A stretch of DNA of 64,000 nucleotides from JASJBU01 sp963797085 (GCA_963797085.1 CAWCOA010000011.1:124001-188000); one strand, 5' to 3'. Positions 44,662 through 53,862 are shown, counted from the stretch's first letter. Translations and numbers: made by a program. Notes: generated by a model from the sequence alone, not told the origin.

Positions 44662-44915
44662 CAAGCTCATCGATGTATGTGGACAGGAAGGCCAGTGGGA
44701 GAAGTGAAGTCATCGCTATTATGCCTATCGAAAGGGAATAGATGGGCAAGGTTGGTCACAAAGTGCCGTAAGACAGGCACAACATGGTCCTGATTAACGA
44801 CAGATTCTATAACCTGTAATAAGATGAGGAGAAATTCTTCTGGCTATGCCAACATACTGACACACCGACTCGAACCCCTATTATTATTGTTATTTTTCAG
44901 TATTTTATATTAATT

Positions 44916-44937
44916 TGGCGTCCCCAAGGGGAGTCGA
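44916..44937 (-). repeat. Proximal attachment-site copy inside tRNA-Glu
   Basis: This is the 3' end of the tRNA gene, identical to 38887-38908 in sequence and orientation. Integration here keeps the tRNA functional. Confidence 0.8.
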
Positions 44938-44991
44938 ACCCCTGTTACCGGCGTGAAAGGCCAGTGTCCTAGGCCTCTAGACGATGGGGAC
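44916..44991 (-). tRNA. tRNA-Glu (anticodon UUC)
   Basis: The minus strand folds as a 76-base tRNA with encoded CCA. It has acceptor GTCCCCA/TGGGGAC, the D arm with TCTAGAGGCCTAGGAC, anticodon loop CTTTCAC carrying UUC, and T arm AGGGGTTCGACTCCCC. It closely matches E. coli tRNA-Glu. The 3' 22 bases are duplicated at 38887. TruD, encoded at 15.7 kb, modifies position 13 of this tRNA. Confidence 0.97.
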
Positions 44992-45038
44992 AGGTCCTGA
45001 GCCAAGAATATCAAACGCCCTTGTTCAGGAGAGCGCGC

Positions 45039-45067
45039 AATCTAAGGCACTTTAACCCTGCTGTCAA
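45039..45067 (-). promoter_or_regulatory. tRNA-Glu promoter
   Basis: On the minus strand a perfect -35 TTGACA (45067-45062) and -10 TAGATT (45044-45039) are 17 bases apart, followed by a GC-rich discriminator (GCGCGC) of the kind subject to stringent control. Confidence 0.75.
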
Positions 45068-45228
45068 GTTCCGGGCATCTTGAATTAACCAGTATTCCTA
45101 TCCGTTGAGCAAGGCCAATTCCTGATAAAGCCGTGAGCTTGTGTGGGTATGGGATATCCAGCCGGGCGGAGCTTGCCAGACCTGAATATCCCAATCTCAA
45201 ATACGACGACAAATCTATGACAACTTAC

Positions 45229-47778
45229 CTAGAGAAGCTCAACGTGGGCTTCTGATTGTAATTGCTGGATCATACGACAGGATTCCGCAGGGGCGCCTGT
45301 CAGGTAACCCTGAATGTAATCACAACCCAGCGCCTTGACGAAACGATACTGGGCCTGAGTTTCAATACCTTCAGCGATCACAGACATTTCAAAAGCATGG
45401 GCGAGCTTGATGATAAGCTCCACCAAATTTGCATTCACAGGATCGGTGTCCACACTATGAATAAATTCACGGTCTATTTTTAACAGGTCAAAAGGAAATT
45501 GCCGTAAATGACTGAGTGAGGCCTGGCCTGTACCGAAGTCATCCAATGCGATCATGCCGCCCAGTGACCTGACCTGCTGCAAAAAGACTTCTGCCTCCGC
45601 CAACTCCTGAGTCAGGATATCCTCAGTCAGTTCAAGCACCAACCCACCCGCCGGGAATTGCCCCTCAGCAAGCCGTTCCAGTAATCCCCGACAGAAAGCT
45701 GGATCATTCAACAGTCGCACCGAGAGATTTATCGAGACAGCCACGGGCCTGGCAAGCTCGTTGCTGATTTTTGATTGATGTGCCGATGCCTGGTCCAGTA
45801 AATCATCCATGACTGTGCCAACCAGGCCTGTTGTGTCGAGGAGATCGAGAAATGCCTCAGGCAGCAGCAGCCCTTTCTCTGGATGCCGCCATCGCAAAAG
45901 TGCCTCACAGTAGTGAAGATGACCATTCTTAAGACTGATAACTGGCTGAAAATGATAGAATAATTGATTTCTACTCACACCCTGCCTGAGGGCATTTTCA
46001 AGATGCAGGCTCTCGGTGGCCTGATGCGCCATCTGGCTGGTAAAAAAACGGTACGTGGCCCGGCCCTGACGTTTTGCTTCATACATTGCGGTGTCCGCAT
46101 CGCGGATCAGGTACTCAACCGAGGTATCATCAACCGGAGCCAGTGCAATGCCAATAGAGGCAGAGATATAGAGTTTGTGATCGGCTATCTGTATCGGTCT
46201 TTCCAACACCGACAAGGCCTTTTCCGCCAGGGGTTCGATATCCTCGCGTGTATCCAGGCGTTCGACCAGTATTGCAAACTCATCACCACTCAAGCGGGCC
46301 ACAGTATCCGATGACCTGACCAGGGACAGAAGCCTTTCAGCGACTATTTTCAGCAATTCATCCCCGATCAGGTGACCTAGACTGTCGTTGATCTGTTTGA
46401 ACCGGTCCAGGTCCAGAAACAGCAGTCCCACCAGGTAATTGCCGCGATTGGCCACATCCAGGGCGTGTTTCAGACGATCTCGGAAAAGTATGCGGTTCGG
46501 CAACTGCGTCAGTGCATCGTGATGCGCCATGTGATCGAGGCTGCGCTGACGATTATGTACCTGTCTGCGCATCTCCGTGAAGGCATCCACCAGATCGCGG
46601 GTCTCTTTCAGCTTGGCGGGAGGTGGCTGTATATCCAGCATGCCCTGAGCCTCCTGCTTCAAGGCCAAAGTAGTTTCCGCAATAGGTTGCAGCAGGTTTC
46701 GAAAGAGGAAAAAATAGGCGCTGAATATCAGCAGGATGACCGACACAGAGATTCCGAGAATTGAGTTTGACAGTTGCCGTGCGATAGTCGTCAACTGGGT
46801 GATATCCCGAGCTGACTGGGTATTCAGATCGATATCCAGTGATGAGAGACGCTGCCTCATACGATCCAGAATCGGCATCACCGCCTCGCCCATCAGGAGC
46901 AGGTCCATCCGCCAGTTGGGGTTATCGATAATTCGCGAGAGTTGATTGAAGGCACGGATCCAGGCCTGGTAGTGATGCTCCATTTCATCCAACGATGATT
47001 CACTGACAAAGCCCAGTTTTCCGATATTCGACATTTGCCGCAGGGTTGCCAGATGACCCGGTATCTCCTCGCCATAGTAGGTCACATTGGTCAGACGGGA
47101 CTCCATTCCCTCTCTGAACTCGCTGGCGAAGATGCCAAATCTATTAGCCACATACAGGCGCATCTCAGAGATCATGCTGATCCAGGCGCTACGCAGCGCC
47201 GTGGCTGTTTTGAAAGTCTGCAGTTGATCCTGCGGCGAGAGTTCTTCAGCACTCTCTATCAACAATCCATCCAGCAGGGTAATCAACTGCTGATGATGAG
47301 GAAACATATCTTCCCGCATCAGACGCAACGCTGGAAACCAGCGCACCACATCGGTCCGAATCGCGACTAAATCCTGCGATGCCTCATGCAGTTGTTTGGC
47401 ATCCTTTTGCAGCTCTTGGGCGATTTCCTGATTGGAAGCGTTGCTTGCCAGTACATCCTCAAGAGCCCGCAGTGTGAAGCCAATGCGTTTGAGCCTCACC
47501 TCAACCATTTCAATATCCTGCACAGCAGGTTCAATAATGATCCGTTGCAGTCTGTTTTCCAGCAGATTGAGATGCGTCAGACTATCCGTCAGAACACCTA
47601 ACGTCTTTGACCTTGCCTCAATCTGGTTAATCTGCACGTGACTGGTGCGATTGACATAATCCCAGCCAAAGTAGGCGACAGCCATCAGGGTAAGGCAGAC
47701 CGCCACGGCAAAATAGGCATAGCGCCCACTGTAGGAGCCGATCCCCGGCAGCGACCAGTTAATTCCTTTTGAACCCAA
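45229..47778 (-). CDS. Membrane-bound GGDEF/EAL cyclic-di-GMP protein
   Basis: I place the start at the TTG at 47778, one base after the stop of the upstream gene and behind GGAG, giving 849 residues. Two membrane helices (about 20-38 and 360-380) enclose a helical periplasmic sensor, and a HAMP-like linker follows. The GGDEF domain has SGDEF and an I-site Arg-x-x-Asp (RSSD) five residues before it. The EAL domain has EALLRW, ELTEDIL, ALDDFGTG, LLKIDREFI and AEGIETQAQ, so phosphodiesterase activity is likely. SGDEF domains can still be cyclases or act as GTP sensors. Coupling to a phosphonate-type binding protein suggests ligand-controlled c-di-GMP turnover. Confidence 0.88.
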   Translation of the reverse strand: MGSKGINWSLPGIGSYSGRYAYFAVAVCLTLMAVAYFGWDYVNRTSHVQINQIEARSKTLGVLTDSLTHLNLLENRLQRIIIEPAVQDIEMVEVRLKRIGFTLRALEDVLASNASNQEIAQELQKDAKQLHEASQDLVAIRTDVVRWFPALRLMREDMFPHHQQLITLLDGLLIESAEELSPQDQLQTFKTATALRSAWISMISEMRLYVANRFGIFASEFREGMESRLTNVTYYGEEIPGHLATLRQMSNIGKLGFVSESSLDEMEHHYQAWIRAFNQLSRIIDNPNWRMDLLLMGEAVMPILDRMRQRLSSLDIDLNTQSARDITQLTTIARQLSNSILGISVSVILLIFSAYFFLFRNLLQPIAETTLALKQEAQGMLDIQPPPAKLKETRDLVDAFTEMRRQVHNRQRSLDHMAHHDALTQLPNRILFRDRLKHALDVANRGNYLVGLLFLDLDRFKQINDSLGHLIGDELLKIVAERLLSLVRSSDTVARLSGDEFAILVERLDTREDIEPLAEKALSVLERPIQIADHKLYISASIGIALAPVDDTSVEYLIRDADTAMYEAKRQGRATYRFFTSQMAHQATESLHLENALRQGVSRNQLFYHFQPVISLKNGHLHYCEALLRWRHPEKGLLLPEAFLDLLDTTGLVGTVMDDLLDQASAHQSKISNELARPVAVSINLSVRLLNDPAFCRGLLERLAEGQFPAGGLVLELTEDILTQELAEAEVFLQQVRSLGGMIALDDFGTGQASLSHLRQFPFDLLKIDREFIHSVDTDPVNANLVELIIKLAHAFEMSVIAEGIETQAQYRFVKALGCDYIQGYLTGAPAESCRMIQQLQSEAHVELL

Positions 47779-47779
47779 C

Positions 47780-48712
47780 TCAGTATTGCTCCTGCAGGAC
47801 CCTCGCAACGATTTGCCGGTGCGGATCGTAATCCTCATCCGTGGCGGTAACCAATCCGGACAAGCCGGCATGCCGTAACAATTGCTGCCCCGTCTCGCTT
47901 CTCTTGAGTGTGGTCAGCGCCTGACTTATCCCGAGTGATGTTTTTTCTGACAGCGCCGGACTCACCGCCCAGGGCAGCTGAGCAACGGATTGGCCCCGCA
48001 GCAGGGTTTCAAACGCCTCCGGAGAGACAGACTCATGGGTCCCGAGTATTGGCGGCAACGCATCGCCAGCACCTGCCGCCACACTTTGACGATAGTAGAG
48101 ACTGAGCATTGCACTGACCGGATTCACGGCAAACTGTATTAGATAATCATCCTCGGCCAGACCATGCTCTCTCAACAGGTCGGCCGCCATGATGTAACTT
48201 ACCATGGCCTGCCTGCCGCCCCCGAAGATGACCTTCTTACCTTTCAGGTCGGAGGGTTGATTGATACCACTTCCCTTGCGCACCCAGATCACCGGCGTGA
48301 TTTCGGTTCGCCCCATCTCCTCGTTTTTGAGGATTGCTTGATAACCAAATAGCTGATGGGCGCGCAGATACTGATATTGATTCAAATGCACCAGATCGTA
48401 ACGATTCTCTATGAGGCGTTCCCAAAAAGCCTCAAAGTCGGGGGGCACATCGAGTGAGACCTGCAGTTTCAGCGCCTGCCGCAGGTGATCCATCAAGGGC
48501 GCAAACATCTCCCGCGTGACTTCACTATCCCGGCGAGGAAAAATGCCCACGGAAAGCCCATTGGAATCGGCCGCATAGCCTGCAACTCCAGTCACCAGGA
48601 TTGCCAAAAACAGGACGCACTGCATAACCACTCTGGAGGCTTGCCGCAAAGCTGCAGGTTTCAAACGAGATGTTGTGCAGGATGCCGGCCGCATGAACGC
48701 CACTCGAGACAT
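47780..48712 (-). CDS. PhnD-like periplasmic substrate-binding protein
   Basis: This 310-residue protein has a long basic N-terminus and a signal peptide (VVMQCVLFLAILVTGVAGYA). The mature part follows the PhnD/SsuA/transferrin-like fold: GLSVGIFPRRDSEVTREMFA, DLVHLNQYQYLRAHQ, WVRKGSGINQPSDLKGKKVIF. A start at 48694 or 48625 would give a shorter lead. There is no ABC permease or ATPase nearby. Instead the next gene encodes a membrane GGDEF/EAL protein, so this binding protein probably reports ligand presence to it rather than feeding a transporter. Known ligands of the family include phosphite and phosphonates. Confidence 0.82.
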   Translation of the reverse strand: MSRVAFMRPASCTTSRLKPAALRQASRVVMQCVLFLAILVTGVAGYAADSNGLSVGIFPRRDSEVTREMFAPLMDHLRQALKLQVSLDVPPDFEAFWERLIENRYDLVHLNQYQYLRAHQLFGYQAILKNEEMGRTEITPVIWVRKGSGINQPSDLKGKKVIFGGGRQAMVSYIMAADLLREHGLAEDDYLIQFAVNPVSAMLSLYYRQSVAAGAGDALPPILGTHESVSPEAFETLLRGQSVAQLPWAVSPALSEKTSLGISQALTTLKRSETGQQLLRHAGLSGLVTATDEDYDPHRQIVARVLQEQY

Positions 48713-48779
48713 AGGAATTTAACTACTATACTACAAGATCGGTGATCGGCCTGTGACTTGCACGACATTCCTACGCGGC

Positions 48780-49466
48780 TTAGATGGAGATCAGTTGACC
48801 TTCGAAGACGATCTCTCCGCTCGGACGTTTGACTGGCGCATCGGCTAAGGCCTCAATCGTGACCTTAAAACGGCTATCCTGATTTAATCTGGCTGGGAGC
48901 TGCATTTTCTCCGAACCCTTGTGAGGCAATACGCCCACCGGCAACAGCTCACCCTGTTCCGTCTGCAGCCAGAGCTGGCAAACCTTGTCGGCCGGTAAAG
49001 GAGTGGGTTGCACCGCACTGACATTCAGCATGGCGTCACGACTACGCGTATCCACGATCCATCCGGCCTGGGATTCGTTATTGGTCACGACCATCACCCG
49101 TTCCAGCTCCAGCGAACCCTGAAACAAGCCAAACAGACTCAGGCTCAGAACGAGCACAAGGCTGGCCGCAACCATGCTCATGCTGCGCCAGAAATTGAGA
49201 CTTTCCCAGATGCCTGGTCGCTGCTGATCGACTTGCGGATCGATGCGTTTTTCAATCCGGCCCCAGACATCAGCCGGCGGGGAGACCGGTTCTACGGTTT
49301 CCAGCATGGAGCCCAAGCGCTGCTCCCAGGCCGCCACCTCTTGCTGCAGAGCGAAATCCGACGCCAGGTGCTGATCGAACCGATCCCTGGCTTCGCCCCG
49401 GAGGGTACCCAGCACATATTCAGCCGCCAATTCTTGACTTTCAGCTGTATGATCCTGTGTGTTCAT
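48780..49466 (-). CDS. Anti-sigma factor (RskA-type)
   Basis: This 228-residue protein starts at the ATG at 49466 in ATGA overlap with the sigma gene. The N-terminal part (SQELAAEYVLGTLRGEARDRF) is a typical anti-sigma domain without the HxxxCxxC zinc motif. One membrane helix (about 92-110) follows, then a periplasmic RskA-like domain (GWIVDTRSRDAMLNVSAVQP; LWLQTEQGELLPVGVL). It would hold the ECF sigma at the membrane until a periplasmic signal leads to its proteolysis. Confidence 0.85.
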   Translation of the reverse strand: MNTQDHTAESQELAAEYVLGTLRGEARDRFDQHLASDFALQQEVAAWEQRLGSMLETVEPVSPPADVWGRIEKRIDPQVDQQRPGIWESLNFWRSMSMVAASLVLVLSLSLFGLFQGSLELERVMVVTNNESQAGWIVDTRSRDAMLNVSAVQPTPLPADKVCQLWLQTEQGELLPVGVLPHKGSEKMQLPARLNQDSRFKVTIEALADAPVKRPSGEIVFEGQLISI

Positions 49467-50046
49467 GGTTCCAAACACCTCTTTAGCTGCTCCAAACCGC
49501 GACGGATCCACGTCTTGACGGTACCGAGCGGTGTATCTGTACGGGCTGCCAGTTCCTCGTGGGTCAGCCCCTTGAAATAAGCCAGAGCGATAATCTGACG
49601 TTGCTGGCTCTTCAACTGCTCGAGACAAAGGTTGAGCTTACGGCCTTCATCTGTCATCTGCAGCTTGTCCTGCGGCAGCAGGTCCTGATCCACCTCCTCC
49701 GGAAAGGAATTCAATCGGACTCTCTCACTTCCCGATGCCGCCGCCGCAACAGGTCCAGCGCCTGGTTGCGTGCGATAGTCGCCATCCATGTCATCGGCGA
49801 GGCAAGCTGAGGACGATAAGTCCCGGCTTTGTTCCAGACTTTCACATAGGCCTCCTGCAGGCAGTCCTCCGCCCATTCGCTCCTATTCAATATACGCAGG
49901 ATCACGCCATATAGTTTCGCCGAGGTCATCTCATAGAGCTGACTGAATGCCTGGCGATCATGCAGTGCACTGGCAGCCAACAATTCCCGCAGCTTCTGGT
50001 TTCTTTGTTCGATTATATTTTCAGAGTCACTGTCCGGACTTGCCAT
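49463..50046 (-). pseudogene. ECF-family RNA polymerase sigma factor (one frameshift)
   Basis: The first frame (from the ATG at 50046) gives region 2 (ALHDRQAFSQLYEMTSAKLYG; LQEAYVKVWNKAG; MTWMATIARNQALDLLRRR) and stops at 49711. The second frame gives region 4 (LEQLKSQQRQIIALAYFKGL; TDTPLGTVKTWIRRGLEQLK). One base missing (or two extra) at about 49710-49720 separates them. Restored, it is a normal SigK/RpoE-like ECF factor of about 190 residues. Its cognate anti-sigma is intact, which argues that the shift may be a sequence error. Confidence 0.8.
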
Positions 50047-50119
50047 GCCTGCTCCAAGAGAGAGAATATTTAACGCTCCTAAGGGTACTTCCCAGACCCG
50101 GAGACAGCAAGGTCCTCTA

Positions 50120-51898
50120 TCAGTCTGATTCCAAAGGTTCTCCCAGATAGCCGGAAAAGCGCAGACACTGCTTGCCGTTCATCTCGACGATTCTTACAGT
50201 CTCACCCCGGCCCCGGCCCAGACCCTCGATCACCGCTTCTGTGGCAGAGACCGGTTTCAACGGTACCCGGATCTGGCTGTCACTCAGGTGCGGCGCCCGG
50301 TAGTGCAGGCAAAGCACCCCCTCTTCACTACTGATCTGCAGATCCTGAATAGCGAATTCACCATCCGGATTCAAGGTCCTGTAATTGCCGATGCGCTGCT
50401 CCCAGACCCTGCCCCAGGGATGGGCATCAATGCGGTTGCCAAGCACCATCTCTTTACCGTCTTTCTCCGCCAGCAGCACATCCTTCCCGCCCTGATGACG
50501 GGAGGTAAAGCGCAGTTCACCCAAAACCCGATAACTGCTGGGCAGACTCGCCGCGCTTTCCGGCGTCAGACCAAAACTGCCATCGTCGAACCTCACCATA
50601 TCCAGCATGCGCTCGATGATGCAGGCGCAGAGCCGAGGTCGATCCGGGTCGACCATTATCAGGCCAAGATCGGTGGCATAACCCCCGGACGGAATCAGTT
50701 GGTCGTCTTCTTTAATCATTTGGACTTTAATGGCCTTAACCTCCTCTTGCCGGCCCCGCAAGCCGACGCTCAATTGGAGTATCGCCGCCGCCAGCTGGCG
50801 CGCAACCCGGTTGCCATCTGCGCTATTCGCCAGAACCGCCACCCCCAAACCCTGATCGGGCAACAAGGCCAGTTCTGCGCCGAACAGCAGAGTGCTACCA
50901 CCATGCCGCACCACTCGCCCGAGCGCGATATCGTCTTCGATAAACCAGCCCAAGCCTGGATAGATTCCGAGTGAGATCTCCCCCTTGACCATCTGCGGGG
51001 TCCACATCTCGACCAATCGCCCCTCCCCCAATCCCGGCACGTCGCCCTGTAACAGGGCGACCGACAAGCGTCCCAGATCCCTGGCGCTGGAGTAGAGACC
51101 CAAGGCCGGGGTATCTCGAAGTGGAGGCTGCGGGCGTACCTGCCCATCGAGATGCCCGGCCGCCAGCTTTTTCCGCATCCGTTCGGTCAGGGCAAAACCC
51201 GTCTGATTCATTCCCAAAGGCTCGAACAACCTGGACTGCATGTAACCGTGGAATGTCTGCCGGGTAGTCTGCTCGATGAGATGGCCCAGCAGGTCGTAAC
51301 CGAGATTCGAATAGCCATAGACGGTGTCCGGGGCAAAGGCGATATATTCATCTTGGAGCAGCTGGGTGACTCGCGTAAAGGGGGTCGAGGTATACATGCC
51401 CTTACGCAGATCGCTGGGCAGGCCGCTGCGGTGACTCAGCAGTTGTCTGGGGGTTATTTCTATCGACTCTCGCGAATGACTACGCACGGAGAATCCATCA
51501 AGCTGCCGCTGCAAAGATTCATCCAGGTGGATCTCACCCTCTCCACTCAGCTGCATCACCCCCAGAGCCGTCAACGGCTTACTCAATGAGCCTACCCGGT
51601 AGACCGTGTCAGCCGTGGCCGGTATCGATTTCTCCCGGTCCGCCTCGCCGAAACCCTCAATCCAGAGTGGGCCATCTCTGCTTACGAGTGCGATGCTGAT
51701 ACCTGCCACCATCTCTTCATCCAACATGCCCCGGATCAGCTTGCGAGCCTCGTGGCGCACAAGCGCGGCCTCGGATTTCGGCAGCAGTGCGCCATTGACC
51801 CCATCGGTCTTTCTGTCTACTGACGCGCAACCCTGCAGCATCAGCAATCCGAGGCAGATAAGGATTAATGAAATCGATTGTTTAATACAGTCAATCAT
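50120..51898 (-). CDS. Beta-lactamase-family serine hydrolase lipoprotein
   Basis: This 592-residue lipoprotein has lipobox LMLQGCAS. The penicillin-binding/class C fold shows SLSK (S-x-x-K) in VYRVGSLSKPLTALG, YSN in TVYGYSNLGYDLLG and HGG in VVRHGGSTLLFGAEL. The last 200 residues form an added beta-rich domain. Such proteins are peptidases or esterases of the cell envelope rather than resistance enzymes, and the true substrate is unknown. It lies 73 bases upstream of the ECF sigma gene on the same strand. Confidence 0.85.
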   Translation of the reverse strand: MIDCIKQSISLILICLGLLMLQGCASVDRKTDGVNGALLPKSEAALVRHEARKLIRGMLDEEMVAGISIALVSRDGPLWIEGFGEADREKSIPATADTVYRVGSLSKPLTALGVMQLSGEGEIHLDESLQRQLDGFSVRSHSRESIEITPRQLLSHRSGLPSDLRKGMYTSTPFTRVTQLLQDEYIAFAPDTVYGYSNLGYDLLGHLIEQTTRQTFHGYMQSRLFEPLGMNQTGFALTERMRKKLAAGHLDGQVRPQPPLRDTPALGLYSSARDLGRLSVALLQGDVPGLGEGRLVEMWTPQMVKGEISLGIYPGLGWFIEDDIALGRVVRHGGSTLLFGAELALLPDQGLGVAVLANSADGNRVARQLAAAILQLSVGLRGRQEEVKAIKVQMIKEDDQLIPSGGYATDLGLIMVDPDRPRLCACIIERMLDMVRFDDGSFGLTPESAASLPSSYRVLGELRFTSRHQGGKDVLLAEKDGKEMVLGNRIDAHPWGRVWEQRIGNYRTLNPDGEFAIQDLQISSEEGVLCLHYRAPHLSDSQIRVPLKPVSATEAVIEGLGRGRGETVRIVEMNGKQCLRFSGYLGEPLESD

Positions 51899-52099
51899 CC
51901 GCTAGTAAAAATTAATATGACGCAGGGCTCTGCCACGGCCCTGGATGCAAAGCCCAAGGCTACCTGTCTAGATTGTGACCAATGTCAATCAGGATACTAC
52001 CGTATCCCTCATTTGTGCCTTTTTGCTCAACATGACAGCTATCAGCATACCCACCTGAGAGTAGAACAGATCCGTAGCCATCGCCAATTCCCGGTTTCA

Positions 52100-52234
52100 T
52101 TACAGTCGGCAGCTGCTGTGAATCAGCCAACCGTCGTATAGATCGGAATTACCCACTTCTAATGAGCTGTTGAACGTTCCCGCAGAGACGCTTGTCGAAA
52201 CGAGTAAGGCAACACTTAGTGCAGTCTTTTTCAT
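52100..52234 (-). CDS. Small secreted protein, possibly truncated
   Basis: A 44-residue frame begins at the ATG at 52234 with GAGGA nine bases upstream and encodes a textbook signal peptide (MKKTALSVALLVSTSVSA), then GTFNSSLEVGNSDLYDGWLI. It ends at a TAA at 52100-52102. Another frame stays open for about 150 bases beyond, so a frameshift may have cut a longer periplasmic protein. No family is recognised. Confidence 0.5.
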   Translation of the reverse strand: MKKTALSVALLVSTSVSAGTFNSSLEVGNSDLYDGWLIHSSCRL

Positions 52235-52572
52235 GGCAGGCTTCCTCGCTTAGGTTGTCTTGAGCCTTATTCAGGCTTTCGTGACACTATACGTAGTACT
52301 TTGTGGTTTGGATTCAATCCACTGCTTGAATTTTACACTGAGCCCTATCCGGGTTATCCATGTATCTTGTTGTTATTCATTTTTTTGGCGTTTTGCGAAA
52401 ATCGGTCGAGCCGGGCTTGGCGGGTAACAGCGCCCGCTCGTCGTCACAGCCAATAATGTTCTAATTATGTTTTCTGTCCTGCCTCAAAGGAAAGCGGGGT
52501 TCAAGTAGTGTTCCGGAAAATGCAGTTACCCGGTAACCCTTTTCCCAATCCAGCTTTGCTTCAGCTTGTACA
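52235..52572. other. Non-coding gap before the IS91 remnant
   Basis: About 340 bases with no believable gene. It presumably includes the promoter of the small secreted gene and, to the right, degraded transposon DNA without recognisable ends. Confidence 0.3.
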
Positions 52573-52767
52573 AGCTGGGCGCGGCTTTTCAAACGAGTAT
52601 TTGATATCGACGTCGAACACTGCCCCCACTGTTGGGGTACGATGAAGATCAACGCCGCCATCTAAGAACCTGCAGTGATCACCAAGATCCTCGCCCATCT
52701 GGGCCTACCTACCAGGGCGCCGCCGCGAACACCGGCTCGGTCTTTCAATCTCTTCAAAACGGCCTGA
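52573..52767 (+). pseudogene. IS91-family transposase C-terminal remnant
   Basis: The frame reads WARLFKRVFDIDVEHCPHCW, then GTMKINAAI, a TAA stop, EPAVITKILAHLGLPTRAPP and FNLFKTA before a TGA. The C-x-x-C followed by the AHLGLPTRAPPR tail is characteristic of IS91/ISCR-type transposases. The upstream catalytic part is missing and the in-frame stop confirms it is dead. Confidence 0.75.
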
Positions 52768-53258
52768 TTCCCTACCTATATCCTGATTTCATACGGTTCA
52801 GCTTCCGTGCCGGCAATCGCCTACGCCAACTGCTTACTTAACGCCCGAAAATTCAGCACAATTGCTGGCATATTGGGCTCTCCAAAGCGCAAAATGGCGC
52901 AGATTCGGGGCAATGACACCTGTGAGTGGCAACTTTGCGCGTGTTCGATACTTTGCTGATGGATAAAATGAGGGTGCTTATCATAACCATGTTCCAGGTG
53001 GAAACAGGAAAGACAGCAGAGATGTAACCAAATCAGGAACAACCTAGCCCTACACCACGACCAGACTTGTCTGATATCATTAAGTCTCACCTTCAGACTG
53101 CCAATTAGTACCAGCCATTCGCAGCTTGAAAGAGGAAACCAGTGAACAAGGCTGTAATTGTTCTCGCAATTGTGACGGTTGCTGACGCCAGGCAGCATCC
53201 CAGGAGCAGCCCAATGTGCCATTCGACCAGAAAAATTCCAGGTGGAGACTTAAAGTAC
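52768..53258. other. Non-coding gap between IS91 remnant and cytochrome gene
   Basis: About 490 bases. Short open frames on both strands lack ribosome sites or domains. It may hold further transposon debris and the cytochrome promoter. Confidence 0.3.
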
Positions 53259-53862
53259 ATGCTGAACATGACGCATGCATGGCTGCTGGTCATTATCCTT
53301 CTTCCCTGGGTGTCACCCGTAACTGCAGGAGAGAACGGACCTTTACTCTACACAGTACATTGCGCCACATGTCATCAAAAGGATGCCATGGGCATCGAGG
53401 ATGCATTACCACCGCTGGCTATGAGCGATATCGTCATGGGTGAATTGTCAGCCCTTGTTGATCTAATTGTTAAGGGAAAAAAAGGTACTGCCATGCGACC
53501 CATACGGAGTCATGCTGAATGAAGATCAACTGGTCGCAATTATTGAATACCTTCAAGTTACATACTCGGATAAACAAGACAAGCATGAGAATATTATGCC
53601 CCTGGTAAGGGTTGCCAAGAAACAGGCTGAACATGAGAAGGCCGAGCGCGATAAAAAATATCAACTGTGCCTGAATGAACTAAACAGCATCTCTGATCCG
53701 GACGAGCTTTATGCTAAATCGCATAGTTGCGAGGAAAACAACCTTCAACTTACGATATACGGCTACAATCTTCTGATAAAAAAATATCCGAAATCAGATC
53801 TAATACCAAAGGTAATCGAGCGACTGGATATCATTAATCCCGCGGTTGAAAAACAGCAATAA
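53259..53862 (+). pseudogene. Small c-type cytochrome with helical tail (one frameshift)
   Basis: From an ATG at 53259 a signal peptide (HAWLLVIILLPWVSPVTA) leads to a class I cytochrome c domain with one CATCH haem site and a distal Met candidate (MRP). At about 53500-53506 one extra base sends the frame to a stop at 53520-53522. The following frame continues naturally (YGVMLNEDQLVAIIEYLQVT) and ends with a charged helical region of about 100 residues at 53862. Restored length would be about 200 residues. It is a likely periplasmic electron carrier. Confidence 0.65.

Larger units (their letters stand above)
38887..44937. mobile_element. tRNA-Glu-associated genomic island
   Basis: The region is bounded by two direct copies of the last 22 bases of tRNA-Glu (38887-38908 and 44916-44937). 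The right copy is part of the functional tRNA and the left copy is isolated, which is how site-specific integrases leave their product. Inside are a MazEF-like pair, an SNF2 helicase with a SWIM/HTH gene, a DUF1778/GNAT pair and an unidentified fragment. No integrase is present, so the element is probably immobilised. The limits rest on the repeats only. Confidence 0.75.

Noticed and set aside
44395..44915. Integrase gene or remnant next to the tRNA
   Set aside because: No Arg-His-Arg-Tyr pattern of tyrosine recombinases or serine recombinase motif appears in any frame between the toxin gene and the tRNA.
51878..52141. Plus-strand 87-codon frame with CLDCDQC
   Set aside because: It overlaps the start of the lipoprotein gene and runs opposite the small secreted gene, which has a better ribosome site and signal peptide.
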